DNA of 14,108 bases. Origin: Beroe ovata. Taxonomy: Eukaryota > Ctenophora > Nuda > Beroida > Beroidae. Below, one piece after another: positions 1 through 8,096 of this stretch (position 1 is its first letter; every line of letters begins with the position of its first letter). The position numbers and the translations under genes were made by a program. The DNA is taken from NCBI GenBank assembly GCA_946803715.1, contig CAMPET010000093.1, positions 184,527-198,634 on the forward strand, in the 5' to 3' direction. The notes beneath the pieces were generated by a model. It saw only the letters and a program-made list of their open reading frames with translations, ran no database searches and had not been told where the DNA came from.

Positions 1-88
1 GTGTGTGTGTGTGTGTGTGTGTCTGTGCGTGTCTGTGTGTATACGTGTGTCTGTGTCTGTGTGTCTGTGTCTGTGAGTGTGTGTGCTT
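1..88. repeat. GT-rich microsatellite at left edge
   Basis: An imperfect (GT)n tract is interrupted by CTGTGT and CGTGTC variants and runs up to the acceptor-like sequence at about 100. It translates into an open Cys/Val frame, which is an artefact of the repeat and not a protein. It probably lies in an intron of the plus-strand gene whose exon may follow at 102. Confidence 0.95.
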
Positions 89-101
89 ATTTTTGGGGCA
101 G

Positions 102-260
102 GTGATATGTGTTACTGATAAAGTGATAAGATGTCCTCTGTTTCGTTACTGTTATTACATGGGACTAGATGATGAACTCCTTGACTGGAGACCTAGCAAA
201 GAACACACTATATCAGCGGTATCCTACATAGCTGACATGTCTGTGTGGGTAATGAGCTAA
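102..260 (+). CDS. possible exon of an unrecognised plus-strand gene
   Basis: The sequence TTATTTTTGGGGCAG ending at 101 is a reasonable splice acceptor. From 102 an open phase-0 frame runs to TAA at 258-260, giving 52 residues that begin VICVTDKVIRCPLF and end in SVWVMS. A donor-like GTAATG at 249 would instead end the exon at 248. The composition (CPLFRYCYYMGLDDELLDW) is mixed and protein-like. An AATAAA at 867-872 could be its poly(A) signal, though it is about 600 bases away. If real, this gene would converge on the minus-strand receptor gene that ends at 992. I do not recognise the family, and the rest of the gene lies outside the window. Chance ORF is the main alternative. Confidence 0.35.
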   Translation: MICVTDKVIRCPLFRYCYYMGLDDELLDWRPSKEHTISAVSYIADMSVWVMS

Positions 261-991
261 ACGCCACCCCATCATTTTAAAAGTATACAGTTATCTGAAC
301 AACACGTGCGCCGTTATTTGATACTTTTCTCAGAATGGGGGTCTCACTCACACCCCTGTGTCTGTTGTCATGGAATACCGACTAAGAAGCTGTAACTGAT
401 GACATTGTTTGTGTGTGTGTGTCTGTGTGTGTGTGTGTGTTTGTTCCTGTCTGTGTGTGTGTGTGTGTGTGTTTTCGTCACAAATCCCGATATTGCTGAT
501 ATCGGTTTACAATTGACAGTAGAGCATATTTCATCTATGTATCATCATCATGTGTTATACTGAGTGTATTCTCATATCATAGTAGTAAGGAGAGTACTCT
601 CTTATTGGCACTTTCTCAATTAACGAATTGTCTTCTTCCACTATCTCGCTAATTATACAGAGCATAGTGCTATAGGTATACATACACAGATGACGCTGTT
701 TTTGCTAGGATACAACCTAAAACCAAGTCTGTTACAGCTCTATCCCTCTAAATTCAATAGTATTGGTAGGTATTTCAACAGCCTACCTTCTAAACTAGTT
801 CGGGTTTAACAGATATTAGCAGCCTTTATACGGTAAAAGAAGTCCTTGTCCTATGTCTATTGAAGAAATAAAAATAGCTTATCAATTATAGCTGTAGAGA
901 AGCAGGGTTATAGGTCGATATATACAAGCTCTCAGAAATAGACCACACAACAATAATTACAATGGGACTAGAGAGTGAAGTGAAAGAGACG
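261..991. other. intergenic, no gene seen
   Basis: This gap separates the possible plus-strand exon from the end of the minus-strand receptor gene. It holds a GT microsatellite at 411-472. I found no exon with both splice sites and an open frame. On the minus strand TATAAA (825-830), a known variant poly(A) signal, lies about 165 bases beyond the receptor stop. On the plus strand AATAAA lies at 867-872. Confidence 0.6.
411..472. repeat. GT microsatellite
   Basis: Two GT runs are separated by TTGTTCCTGTC. This is plain dinucleotide repeat in intergenic DNA. Confidence 0.95.
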
Positions 992-2387
992 TTATAGGGA
1001 AAGACGCAAGCATTGTTGATGAAGTTGAATCAAACCGGTTGAAGATGTTATCCCATCCAGTTCGTCACTCTCCACTCGCTTCACTGTAAATCTGTACATA
1101 TGTTAGTCAATTTTTACCTTGGAGTGTCGATATGATAGAAAGTCAGCAGGATCCATTCCCTGGCTTATCATTACCTGTTCCCAGTGGGTTTGACGAGTTC
1201 TTCATCAGGTTCAATAATGGTCGGGGATGCCGGGGTCAGGTCTAGTTGTGGAACCTGCATCTTCTTAGAGGAATCTTTCTTCTTCTTCTTCTTGTTAACA
1301 TGGTCTTTGGATAAGGAGGAGTCTGAGCTCGATTTCTTCCTTTCTGTTTGACTGAGATGGAATTACATTTATTTGGAATCGGGTAGATAATAGGTAGATG
1401 ATTTGTGTCTTGGAATGATATGAATGGTAAGATGTGGACAACGGTATATTTATTGATCTGAAGAAAAAGTGAAGATTCCCACATGCAACCGCCTAGTAGA
1501 GGATATAATCAAAAAGTGACAAGATGTCAAAAGTGACAAGATCTGGAGCAGAAGGTACAGGTACTCAGAGAAAGACGACAAATCAATGATAACATACTCA
1601 ATGTCATGTGCTCCATCGACTTCAACAGCATACTTCATTGACCTGGCATGTCTAGATGACAGGAAATGTTAGATACAGTGATACAGTGATACATACTGTG
1701 TATGACGTGTGCTTAACAGATTGGAAATAGCATAACAGTAGCCGGCTATCATTCTCTCTATAAAAGTTGCAGAGCATTCCACTCTTGAGGGGCTACTAGC
1801 TCGAAAAGATTTTAGTCCTACCAAATTTTAGGCCTACCAAACTTATCCGATTCTTAAGCTAGGTTCTACAGCCCCCCTTCCCCCTCTATTTATTAATAAG
1901 GAGTCTTCTATCATACCAGGTGTAAGACGTGTAACGAAACTGACCTGTTTCTAGCCTTGTTCTTCTTGGCTAGACCCTCTGTGGAGGCAACAGGAGTGTT
2001 CTTCAAGCTCCGACTGTTACTGTCGGAGAACTGGACCTGAGCACATGTGTGAAGTACGTGATAACAGCTGAATAAAGTACTATTCGTTGTGCATGATACT
2101 GGATACATGTGATAACGTCCTTTGGAATTGTCTGTTTTGGCGATAACCTATTATACGCAACCTCACACATTATTATAATTTGAGAATCTGATAAGAACTT
2201 GTCTCAAATTTGATGCATGCCGCAAGGACGTGTAGCATTCAAAATTCTGCCTATCCTGTATAATATAATATGCAGAATATTAGGACCTAATTCCCTAATT
2301 CCATTTTAAGAGCGGCATGATTTAATGTCGGCAAGCAGGTGTCTGCTGGGAGCCACTGGAATACAAGAAATAACTAAATAAATCGGA

Positions 2388-2422
<35 letters not shown>

Positions 2423-4546
2423 GTGTAGGTATTATAACTTGATCGAATTCCGATAACCCATTGGTACATGATAATGAACTAAGGAAACTTCTAACAGCCG
2501 AACATGTCATGTTCACATTCTGACTTCAGCCGTGACCACAGTATGACATCATGTGTCATCATAGCAGTTGTGTCATCACTTACCGATCTCGCTTTCGACA
2601 TGGCACTGTGACCCTGATCGGAGAAGATGGCCTTCACATGGCGCTTCTTCTCAGGGTTGGTGGTGTGAATGGTTGCGCCGCCGTGGGTGAACGTCCGCAT
2701 CGCTGCTGGCGTTGGGAATATCGTCATAACGGTGGGGCGCGCGCCTGCCGGCTGCGGCGTGGGGAGACTGCAGGAGAGTAGGTAGAGTGAGGATTTGGGG
2801 AGAGTAGGTGAGTAGAGTGAGGATTTGGGGAGAGAAGGGGAGAGATGGTGAGTAGAGTGAGAATTTGGGGGTTAGGGTAAGGACTAGGGAGTGCAATAAG
2901 TGGGCTGTGAGGGGAGAAGTGAAGAAAGAAGGGAGGGGTCAGAGTAGAATATGGAGTAGAATTGGAACTGAAGAATGGAGAAAGTGTAACTGTACCTCCT
3001 GCCATATCGGAAGTTTGTGAGGAAGTTGTTGAGTGGATCGATAGCACTGTTCTGTGAAATCTGGGATATCTGCCCTGCAGATCCAATAGCGCCAATATCC
3101 GCATACTGACGTAATCCTGGTTATTATTCAGCTAATTTATCGTGAAATTGGGATAGAAAGTAGTTATGAGAGATTTGACAAATCAGAGAGTTACTCAATA
3201 CAACACTGGGTAGTGGGTACCGTGTGCAATTGTGTTCTCAGCTTTCCCCAGGGCTTTCAGCTTTTTCTTCTCCTCCCTCCTCGCTTCCCTTTCCTTGTTT
3301 GTTAGCAGTCCTTGACTTACCACCTGTACAACACGATAGTATCTGTGTGTGAGGACCGGAAACGGGAACTTCTACGTCTTTGATTGCTCAATTTCCTAAT
3401 TTGCCCTGTTTAAATAGGACCTTTTTGCCTGATAATTGATTTTCGAGCACAGACATAGCGGTACAATGACTAAGAACTTCACAATCACTGTTTGAAAACA
3501 GTGTCTACTCGTTAAACGTAGGCTTCTCATTTTACGACAAGTCACAAGTGGGTTTAAATCAATTAATCGAGTATCTGAATTCTGAGTATTCCTGGTGGAT
3601 TTAGGATACCAATAGCTGTCAAGATTATACATCCAATGCTATACGTAATCCATAACCAATAGTGATTCAGCTATTCAGGTAAACAGTGTGGTCATCAATG
3701 CCTATAGCGCTAAGCGCTCAATGTATAATACCTATGACTCTTCTATTTTACGGTATCAATAAGTAATTAGACATTACCTCATCTCAGTGATGTGGTCGTG
3801 TTAAGTTTTAAATATTCTATCACACTGTACAGAGAGAATATAAATAGCATTATTGTTGTAATTTGTATAATATTCGCTGATAAACTGCGCATGACTTTAC
3901 CTAGTACTAATTATTTCATATAGGTAATGCCTTGATCAATTCCCACCGCTGCGCAGTATTACTACTTACCTCATTGTTGAGTGACCGATACCAAGATCTC
4001 TCTGTAGTAAACCTGTCATCTTTAATTGGTACAAATGCCACGCCCCGGTTCAAACTGTACGATGGTCGGTCAACACGTGCTATCGGGCTTACTCTGTTAC
4101 ACGGTGGTACACTCTCCTGTAAATGTGTGTGTGTGTGTGTGTCTGTGTCTGTGTCTGTTTGTTTGTCTGTGTGTCTGTGCGTGTGTGTCTGTCTGTGTGT
4201 GTGTGTAAGTGTACACTATACGTGTGTGTGTGACTGAAGAACAAACGGTGTAGGGGGNGTCTGTGTGTGTCTGTGTGTGTCTGTGCGTGTGTTTGTGTGT
4301 GTGCCTGACTAACAAACCTTGTTTGCAGGTTGTTTCTCCTCCCCTTTTCTCTTCTCCCCTTTACCCTTCTTCTCCCCCTCTTTGAACTCCTCAGATGATA
4401 TGGAGTCAGAGGATCTATCCTTGCTGTAGACAGAACCCTCCTCAGCATCACTAGGCGCGGGCGAGGTGTCGACTGCTGGCTCCGTCTCGGCTATCGTGTT
4501 CGCTGGTAGCTGCAGATCCCACGTCAGTGGCACGTGGGACTCGGAC
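992..4546 (-). CDS. predicted exons 6-14 of the Ig-like receptor gene: long charged cytoplasmic tail
   Basis: Nine minus-strand exons follow the membrane exon (5781-5601) in unbroken phase: 4546-4318, 4116-3970, 3323-3221, 3116-2996, 2767-2584, 2036-1945, 1651-1559, 1351-1175 and 1091-992, with TAA at 994-992. They give residues about 201-615. Exon 6 is acidic, then Lys/Glu-rich (EGEKKGKGEKRKGEEK). Exon 8 is a basic helix-like stretch (KEREARREEKKKLK). Exon 13 has a Ser run, then six Lys encoded by a TTC/CTT tract. Good donors include GTAAGT after exons 7 and 10; those after exons 8 (GTACCC) and 12 (GTACCT) are weak, and exon 12 may instead start at 1642. RVxF-like motifs RGVAF (301-305) and RSVQF (461-465) are present. 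No enzymatic domain is recognised. It could be a separate gene if the membrane exon ends at its own TAA. Individual exons are more certain than the whole chain. Confidence 0.55.
2037..2583 (-). other. intron 10 of the receptor gene
   Basis: This intron is flanked by donor GTAAGT (2583 downward) and acceptor TGTGCTCAG (ending at 2037). It contains the (TG)n tract at 2391-2419. I see no further exon with two splice sites inside it. A short open stretch near 2330-2360 after TATTCCAG lacks a usable donor. Confidence 0.5.
2391..2419. repeat. (TG)n microsatellite
   Basis: This is an uninterrupted run of about 14.5 TG units inside an intron of the receptor gene. Its reverse complement gives a spurious Thr-His repeat. 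Confidence 0.97.
2783..2870. repeat. purine-rich intronic minisatellite
   Basis: The core TAGAGTGAGGATTTGGGG occurs at 2783-2800 and 2813-2830, and with one change (GAATTT) at 2853-2870, spaced 30 and 40 bases apart. The purine-rich (plus-strand) context extends to about 2940. It lies in the 228-bp intron between receptor exons 9 and 10 and is pyrimidine-rich on the transcribed strand. It also produces long spurious ORFs (ILTLLT repeats). Confidence 0.85.
3324..3969 (-). other. intron 7 of the receptor gene
   Basis: The donor is GTAAGTAG from 3969 and the acceptor is TGTTGTACAG ending at 3324. An alternative acceptor TAG ending at 3372 would add 16 in-frame codons (KFPFPVLTHRYYRVVQ) upstream of exon 8, but it lacks a pyrimidine tract. 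The longer minus-strand open frame at 3632-3396 has no supporting splice sites. Confidence 0.45.
4122..4310. repeat. GT/CTGT microsatellite containing an N
   Basis: A complex GT tract with CTGT, TTTG and CGTG interruptions fills intron 6 of the receptor gene (4117-4317). It contains one undetermined base at 4258. The intron starts next to a good acceptor (CATTTACAG) and a donor GTTTGT. The repeat makes exon joining by reads difficult here, and its length should not be trusted. Confidence 0.95.
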
Positions 4547-5600
4547 CTGTGTCAAGGTCAGGTCAGGGATCTAGTATAGGGCTCATTGGATGAGTGCTTA
4601 TTGACAAGGTTGTGGCTTAAGTTATCAAGAAAGTGCTTATTGTCGAATTAAGGCAATGTAGAATTAGGGCAATGTCGAATTAAGAATAATATATCTGTTC
4701 CTCTTTGACGATCAGTGCTCATGTAGTCATGTAGCATTACTTGGAACACGGCGAGCTAGTTCAGTGTGTAATTGACATTTTCAAAGAGAATACTCTGTGC
4801 CTGACAAGAAGCGTGATATTTAGCATGATTTATGTCATAATCACCACAGTCTTGCAACTTCAGTCATTTCATCCAGATTTCTATACAACCTGGTCAGAGG
4901 AGAATTCTGCCAATTTTCATCGGCTGCCTCATGTATTATTATCATGAGTGAATTATTATCATGAGTGAATGAATAAACTTTCATGAATACAAATCGACAC
5001 AAACAGCTGTAAAATATTCATGTTTGGAGATCAAAAATAAAGCACAGTCACTTGACGTAATCTCATCAATAATTCAAAACACAATGATTTTGATCATCAT
5101 ACACCAGGGATAGAGATGAAGAATATGACAAACTGATTTCACAGTGCTACGACGGCGAATCAGAATAACAGACATCTTCACGACTAATCGCCTAAAGTTG
5201 GGATATTTAGGACATTTTATCAGGAAAAAGTTGATACGCACTATAACAGTTACACTCAAAGTTACGTTTTCTCAGTTAAGCCCTCTTGGTTCTCAGTCGC
5301 CTCGAAATTTTCTGTCATTTCATTTTCAATGACCCTAGGTAAAATGTGAGTTTATAGTCTGCTGACACTCATTGATGAGTTTCGTCAAATTAATCTGAGT
5401 CTCTTACATGAAGAATATACTTTATCAAATCTATCAAACTGCATTGCGAAAGCTTTATCGATTCATCTCTACAAAAGTTGATGAACCTTTTGGAAGTGAA
5501 GTGTAAATGTGGTGCAATTTTGTCATGCCTAATCGAATTTGTTAAAACTGCTTGAAATCACTCAAAAAACAGGCATCAGACTAATGATACCTAAACTTAC
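4547..5600 (-). other. intron 5 of the receptor gene, or intergenic if the membrane exon is terminal
   Basis: This 1,054-base AT-rich stretch has a consensus donor GTAAGT and an acceptor GACACAG. It holds minor local repeats: a perfect 17-bp tandem duplication (ATTATTATCATGAGTGA) at 4935-4951 and 4952-4968, and short imperfect repeats around GTCGAATTAAGG at 4642-4682. The open frames on either strand have no splice context or recognisable content. It is the longest intron in the model, so the join across it is the least certain. Confidence 0.5.
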
Positions 5601-6847
5601 TGGAACTGTTGTAAAGCTTCAAGTTTCCTCTGTTTTGACCTGAGAATTGCTCTCTTCTGAACTTTCCAGCAGTGGATGGAAATACCAAGGAGCATGATGA
5701 CCACGAACAAAACCCCCACAACCAGGGCTCCAATTTTAGGATCAACTACAAGGGGCTCAGATGGTATAGCTTCCTCAAGACCTGAGTTTTACAATCATTG
5801 TTGTTGTGTGTGAGTATTTTCATGCAGGGTATGGAATTTACTAAAAATCAATGACTTTAAACAGTACCTACCAGAAACATTCAGGTAAATAGAATCGGAG
5901 AAGTAGAAATTATCGTTTAGGAATAAAACAGCCCAGTAGTTTCCCTTTTCTACCTCAGATGTATTCTGGAATGATGTAATTTACTTGAGAAAGAGTGCAA
6001 TGTACTGAGCAAGAATGGAAGCAAGAAGCAATAGTCAGTCAACTTGCAATCTAATCTATGCTTATTAGAGAACATTTGCTAATCTTTGCTAAATAGAGAA
6101 CATTAGGTATTAAGGAAGAGTAGCAAGTTTTTAGAATCAACTGACAGCATTTTCTGATTTTCAGTAGTTATATATTGGTCAATTACTTACTGTCATTCAT
6201 ACAAAATTGTGACCCTTACTCAATAGTTACTCTGGTTTATAGACTAGATACCTACTTCACAAAAGAACATATATAACAGTAATCATTATGGACAATTTTG
6301 CTTCAATACCTCCATATGAACAGTCAGGAGTCGCCCAGATGAATTTTGTAACAATCCATTCCATTCTAACCTGCAAATAGCAGTTCAATTACGTGTTTTG
6401 CTTAATAATGTGTGATTACAGAATTATAAAAGGGCGCTATTTAGAATGAATGGTACTCACTTAGCATCAGTACACCAACAATAATCTTCTGAATGTGACT
6501 TCACTTCTGCTGCTAGAATAACATCACTTCCAGCAAGGACTGTTACTAACTTAGTCCATAGAGTGAAATATGATGTCTTGCTGGTTCTGATTGAATTGCA
6601 ACAATTGTTTAAGGAGAAATGAGAATATGAAATGGGAATTATGGAACAGATTTTATAAGTCCCTTCCCAGTAGAATGTACATAGAAAAACTGGATTTTAT
6701 TACTCACATGGCATTTTTGCATGTTATTCTGGTATCAAGGTAATATGAGCTACAATGACAATTGAAGCAAACAGGGTCTATGCTTCCTGTGATGACAAAC
6801 AAAAGCAGAGTGACAGTTCCAACAAGAGATTTTTCCCTTAATAGCAT
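5601..6847 (-). CDS. Ig-like single-pass membrane receptor, exons 1-5 (ectodomain and transmembrane helix)
   Basis: Five exons (6847-6708, 6586-6461, 6370-6310, 5965-5872, 5781-5601) join in perfect phase with good donors (GTGAGT twice, GTAGGT, GTAAGT). The ATG at 6847 follows an in-frame TGA. Residues 1-22 form a signal peptide (MLLREK, then a hydrophobic core ending VITGS). Residues 23-47 carry four Cys (27, 30, 32, 43). About 58-140 resembles an Ig-type sandwich (VTVLAGSDVILAAEV, LEWNG, EKGNYWAVLF), but the usual strand-B and strand-F Cys are missing and Cys83/Cys85 stand in a CWC motif. NxS/T sequons lie at 98, 110 and 138. The helix is about 157-179 (IGALVVGVLFVVIMLLGISI), followed by a basic stop-transfer stretch (KVQKRAILRSKQRK). 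It should sit at the cell surface with the N terminus outside. Ligand and family are unknown; a non-Ig beta-sandwich is possible. Confidence 0.8.
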
Positions 6848-7429
6848 CTGACATCACTCTAATATAGCTACATCCCAGTCACTTTGTGAGAAAATCTATA
6901 GAGAATATTTGAACAGAGTCAATATTGTGTCTACAGAAAAACTATTGTTATCATGCAAAGTACAGTGTATGTAAAGTACTTAATACAGTGTATGTCCTAT
7001 GCCCAGAATAGTGGGCAACTGTATGATATTACTAGAATATAACTCTACATGAATTAATATATAAATATCTGCAGCAACAGAATCGGAGAACCCCATGCCA
7101 CGGTTCTGATTCCCTTTTTGAACATGCTGATTAGCAAGGATCTCCATCAGGCCATCACGATTGCCACATTGCCAGGCTAGACACATATTGTATAGTTTTT
7201 CCCTACTGTCAGCGCCATGCAATTTCAATGTAGTAAAATATGAATTTGTCCATGCAATAATTTTTTGAAATTCTTATTTTGATCTCTTTTCAGGTAAAAC
7301 AGACATGAATTGACGTATTTTTAGGCACTGATTCTAAATCACCCCACGGGAAGTAGGGTAAAAATGCTTCCTTGGCGAGTTATGGGCAAAAAACTGATTT
7401 GGTAAAGTGGTCAGACATTTTTCCACTTA
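6848..7429. other. intergenic upstream of the receptor gene; one possible minus-strand exon remnant
   Basis: This region should hold the receptor promoter; I see no convincing core element. A minus-strand open stretch from 7205 (after acceptor-like CTGACAG) to TAA at 6980 begins REKLYNMCLAWQCGNRDG and continues LMEILANQHVQKG. That is vaguely like the last helices of a death-fold domain (hydrophobics around a Trp, then LxxxL). There is no ATG at its start and no clear donor. It may be a gene fragment or a chance ORF. Confidence 0.3.
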
Positions 7430-7516
7430 AGGTTAGGGTTAGGGCCAGGGTTAGGGTTTGGAAGTACCCTGTGGGTTAGAGTTAGTAACCCTGTTAGGGT
7501 TAGAGTTAGGGTTCGG
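7430..7516. repeat. degenerate interstitial telomere-like repeat
   Basis: Several TTAGGG hexamers (for example GGTTAGGGTTAGGG near 7432-7445) alternate with variants such as TTAGAG, TCGGG and CCAGGG. The tract is short, degenerate and internal, so it is not a chromosome end. TTAGGG is the common metazoan telomere unit. Possible sources are an old break-repair event or a diverged satellite. Confidence 0.75.
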
Positions 7517-7780
7517 GATGGGTCAGGAAACTGAAAAAACATGTGATAAAATTAGGGTAATGGATTTAATACCAGCCTATTTTACCTGCAATTGGCTAAT
7601 TTAATAATATTTGATCAATGATTGAAATTAGGTGGTCGATTTTGTCGCACACACATAGACCTATTTTCGCGCACAAAATAAAATTCTTGACAGGGGCTAT
7701 CGTCGTCAACCAACAGTATAAGTAACTGTAAGCACTTTAATTTTATATTCATATCATTATATAAGACATTAAGACATAAG

Positions 7781-7795
7781 TGCAGTGCAGTGCAG
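7781..7795. repeat. (TGCAG)3 short tandem repeat
   Basis: Three perfect TGCAG units lie just upstream of the inverted-repeat element. Confidence 0.9.
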
Positions 7796-7942
7796 CCAAA
7801 TATAATTGAATTGCACTGTTAGATTTGAATTTTATTTGTCTGACGATGCTAAACCGCTGATGCAAGCCACAATTAAACGAAATTCTCGACAGGGTCAATC
7901 ATCGATCGACAAAATTTTATTTGTCGATCTTTGTCGGGCGAT

Positions 7943-7963
7943 GCAAGCCGCAAAGCGGCTTGC
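7943..7963. repeat. perfect 9-bp hairpin
   Basis: GCAAGCCGC at 7943-7951 and GCGGCTTGC at 7955-7963 are exact reverse complements around an AAA loop, inside the inverted-repeat element. Confidence 0.9.
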
Positions 7964-8012
7964 GTCAGCTGCTTGGGTCATTGCGTGAAGTCGTCAGAAA
8001 ATAATTTAAGTC

Positions 8013-8044
8013 ATAAGTTCGCGCCGCGCGCGGCGCAAACTTAT
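8013..8044. repeat. 32-bp near-perfect GC-rich palindrome
   Basis: The centre GCGCCGCGCGCGGCGC (8021-8036) is fully self-complementary. After one mismatch it extends through ATAAGTT (8013-8019) and AACTTAT (8038-8044). It would extrude as a cruciform or act as a strong fold in RNA. It is part of the inverted-repeat element. Confidence 0.9.
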
Positions 8045-8096
8045 TATCGCTTCGCAGCTTGCGCCTTGCATCAGCGGTTTGGCATCGCTTGACAAA

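Larger units (their letters stand above)
7835..8096. mobile_element. foldback / MITE-like inverted-repeat element
   Basis: The ends form an inverted repeat: 7835-7870 pairs with the reverse complement of 8061-8096 at 30 of 36 positions, sharing a perfect 16-base core AAACCGCTGATGCAAG. Inside are a second partial copy of the arm (about 7917-7951), a perfect hairpin at 7943-7963 and a 32-bp palindrome at 8013-8044. It encodes no plausible transposase; the one internal open frame just reads through the repeat. I could not identify a clear target-site duplication. A diverged copy of its right end opens the second HECTD4-like copy at about 11039-11085. This fits a non-autonomous foldback element or a GC-rich dispersed repeat family. 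Confidence 0.6.

Noticed and set aside
3-260. Whole 85-codon open frame starting in the GT repeat
   Set aside because: The first half is Cys/Val repeat translated from the microsatellite; only the part after the acceptor at 101 is considered as a possible exon.
1242-1484. 80-codon minus-strand frame with a poly-Arg run
   Set aside because: Shadow of exon 13; the frame giving the Ser block, poly-Lys and an open run to a donor at 1174 fits the acceptor and phase better.
2724-3104. 126-codon minus-strand open frame
   Set aside because: It reads across the intronic minisatellite (ILTLLT repeats); the supported exons 3116-2996 and 2767-2584 use another frame there and have matching splice phases.
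4026-4451. Open frames full of Thr-His or Cys-Val on both strands
   Set aside because: Simple GT/CTGT repeat read in frame; the real exons here are 4546-4318 and 4116-3970 on the minus strand, in other frames.
4741-4947. 68-codon plus-strand open frame
   Set aside because: No splice sites, no recognisable content, and it lies in a large AT-rich intron.
7430-7516. True chromosome end
   Set aside because: The TTAGGG-like tract is under 100 bases, degenerate, and flanked on both sides by gene-bearing sequence.
7835-8096. CRISPR-like or tRNA interpretation of the repeated and paired sequence
   Set aside because: Repeats are inverted and unevenly spaced, no cloverleaf or acceptor stem can be drawn, and the genome is eukaryotic.
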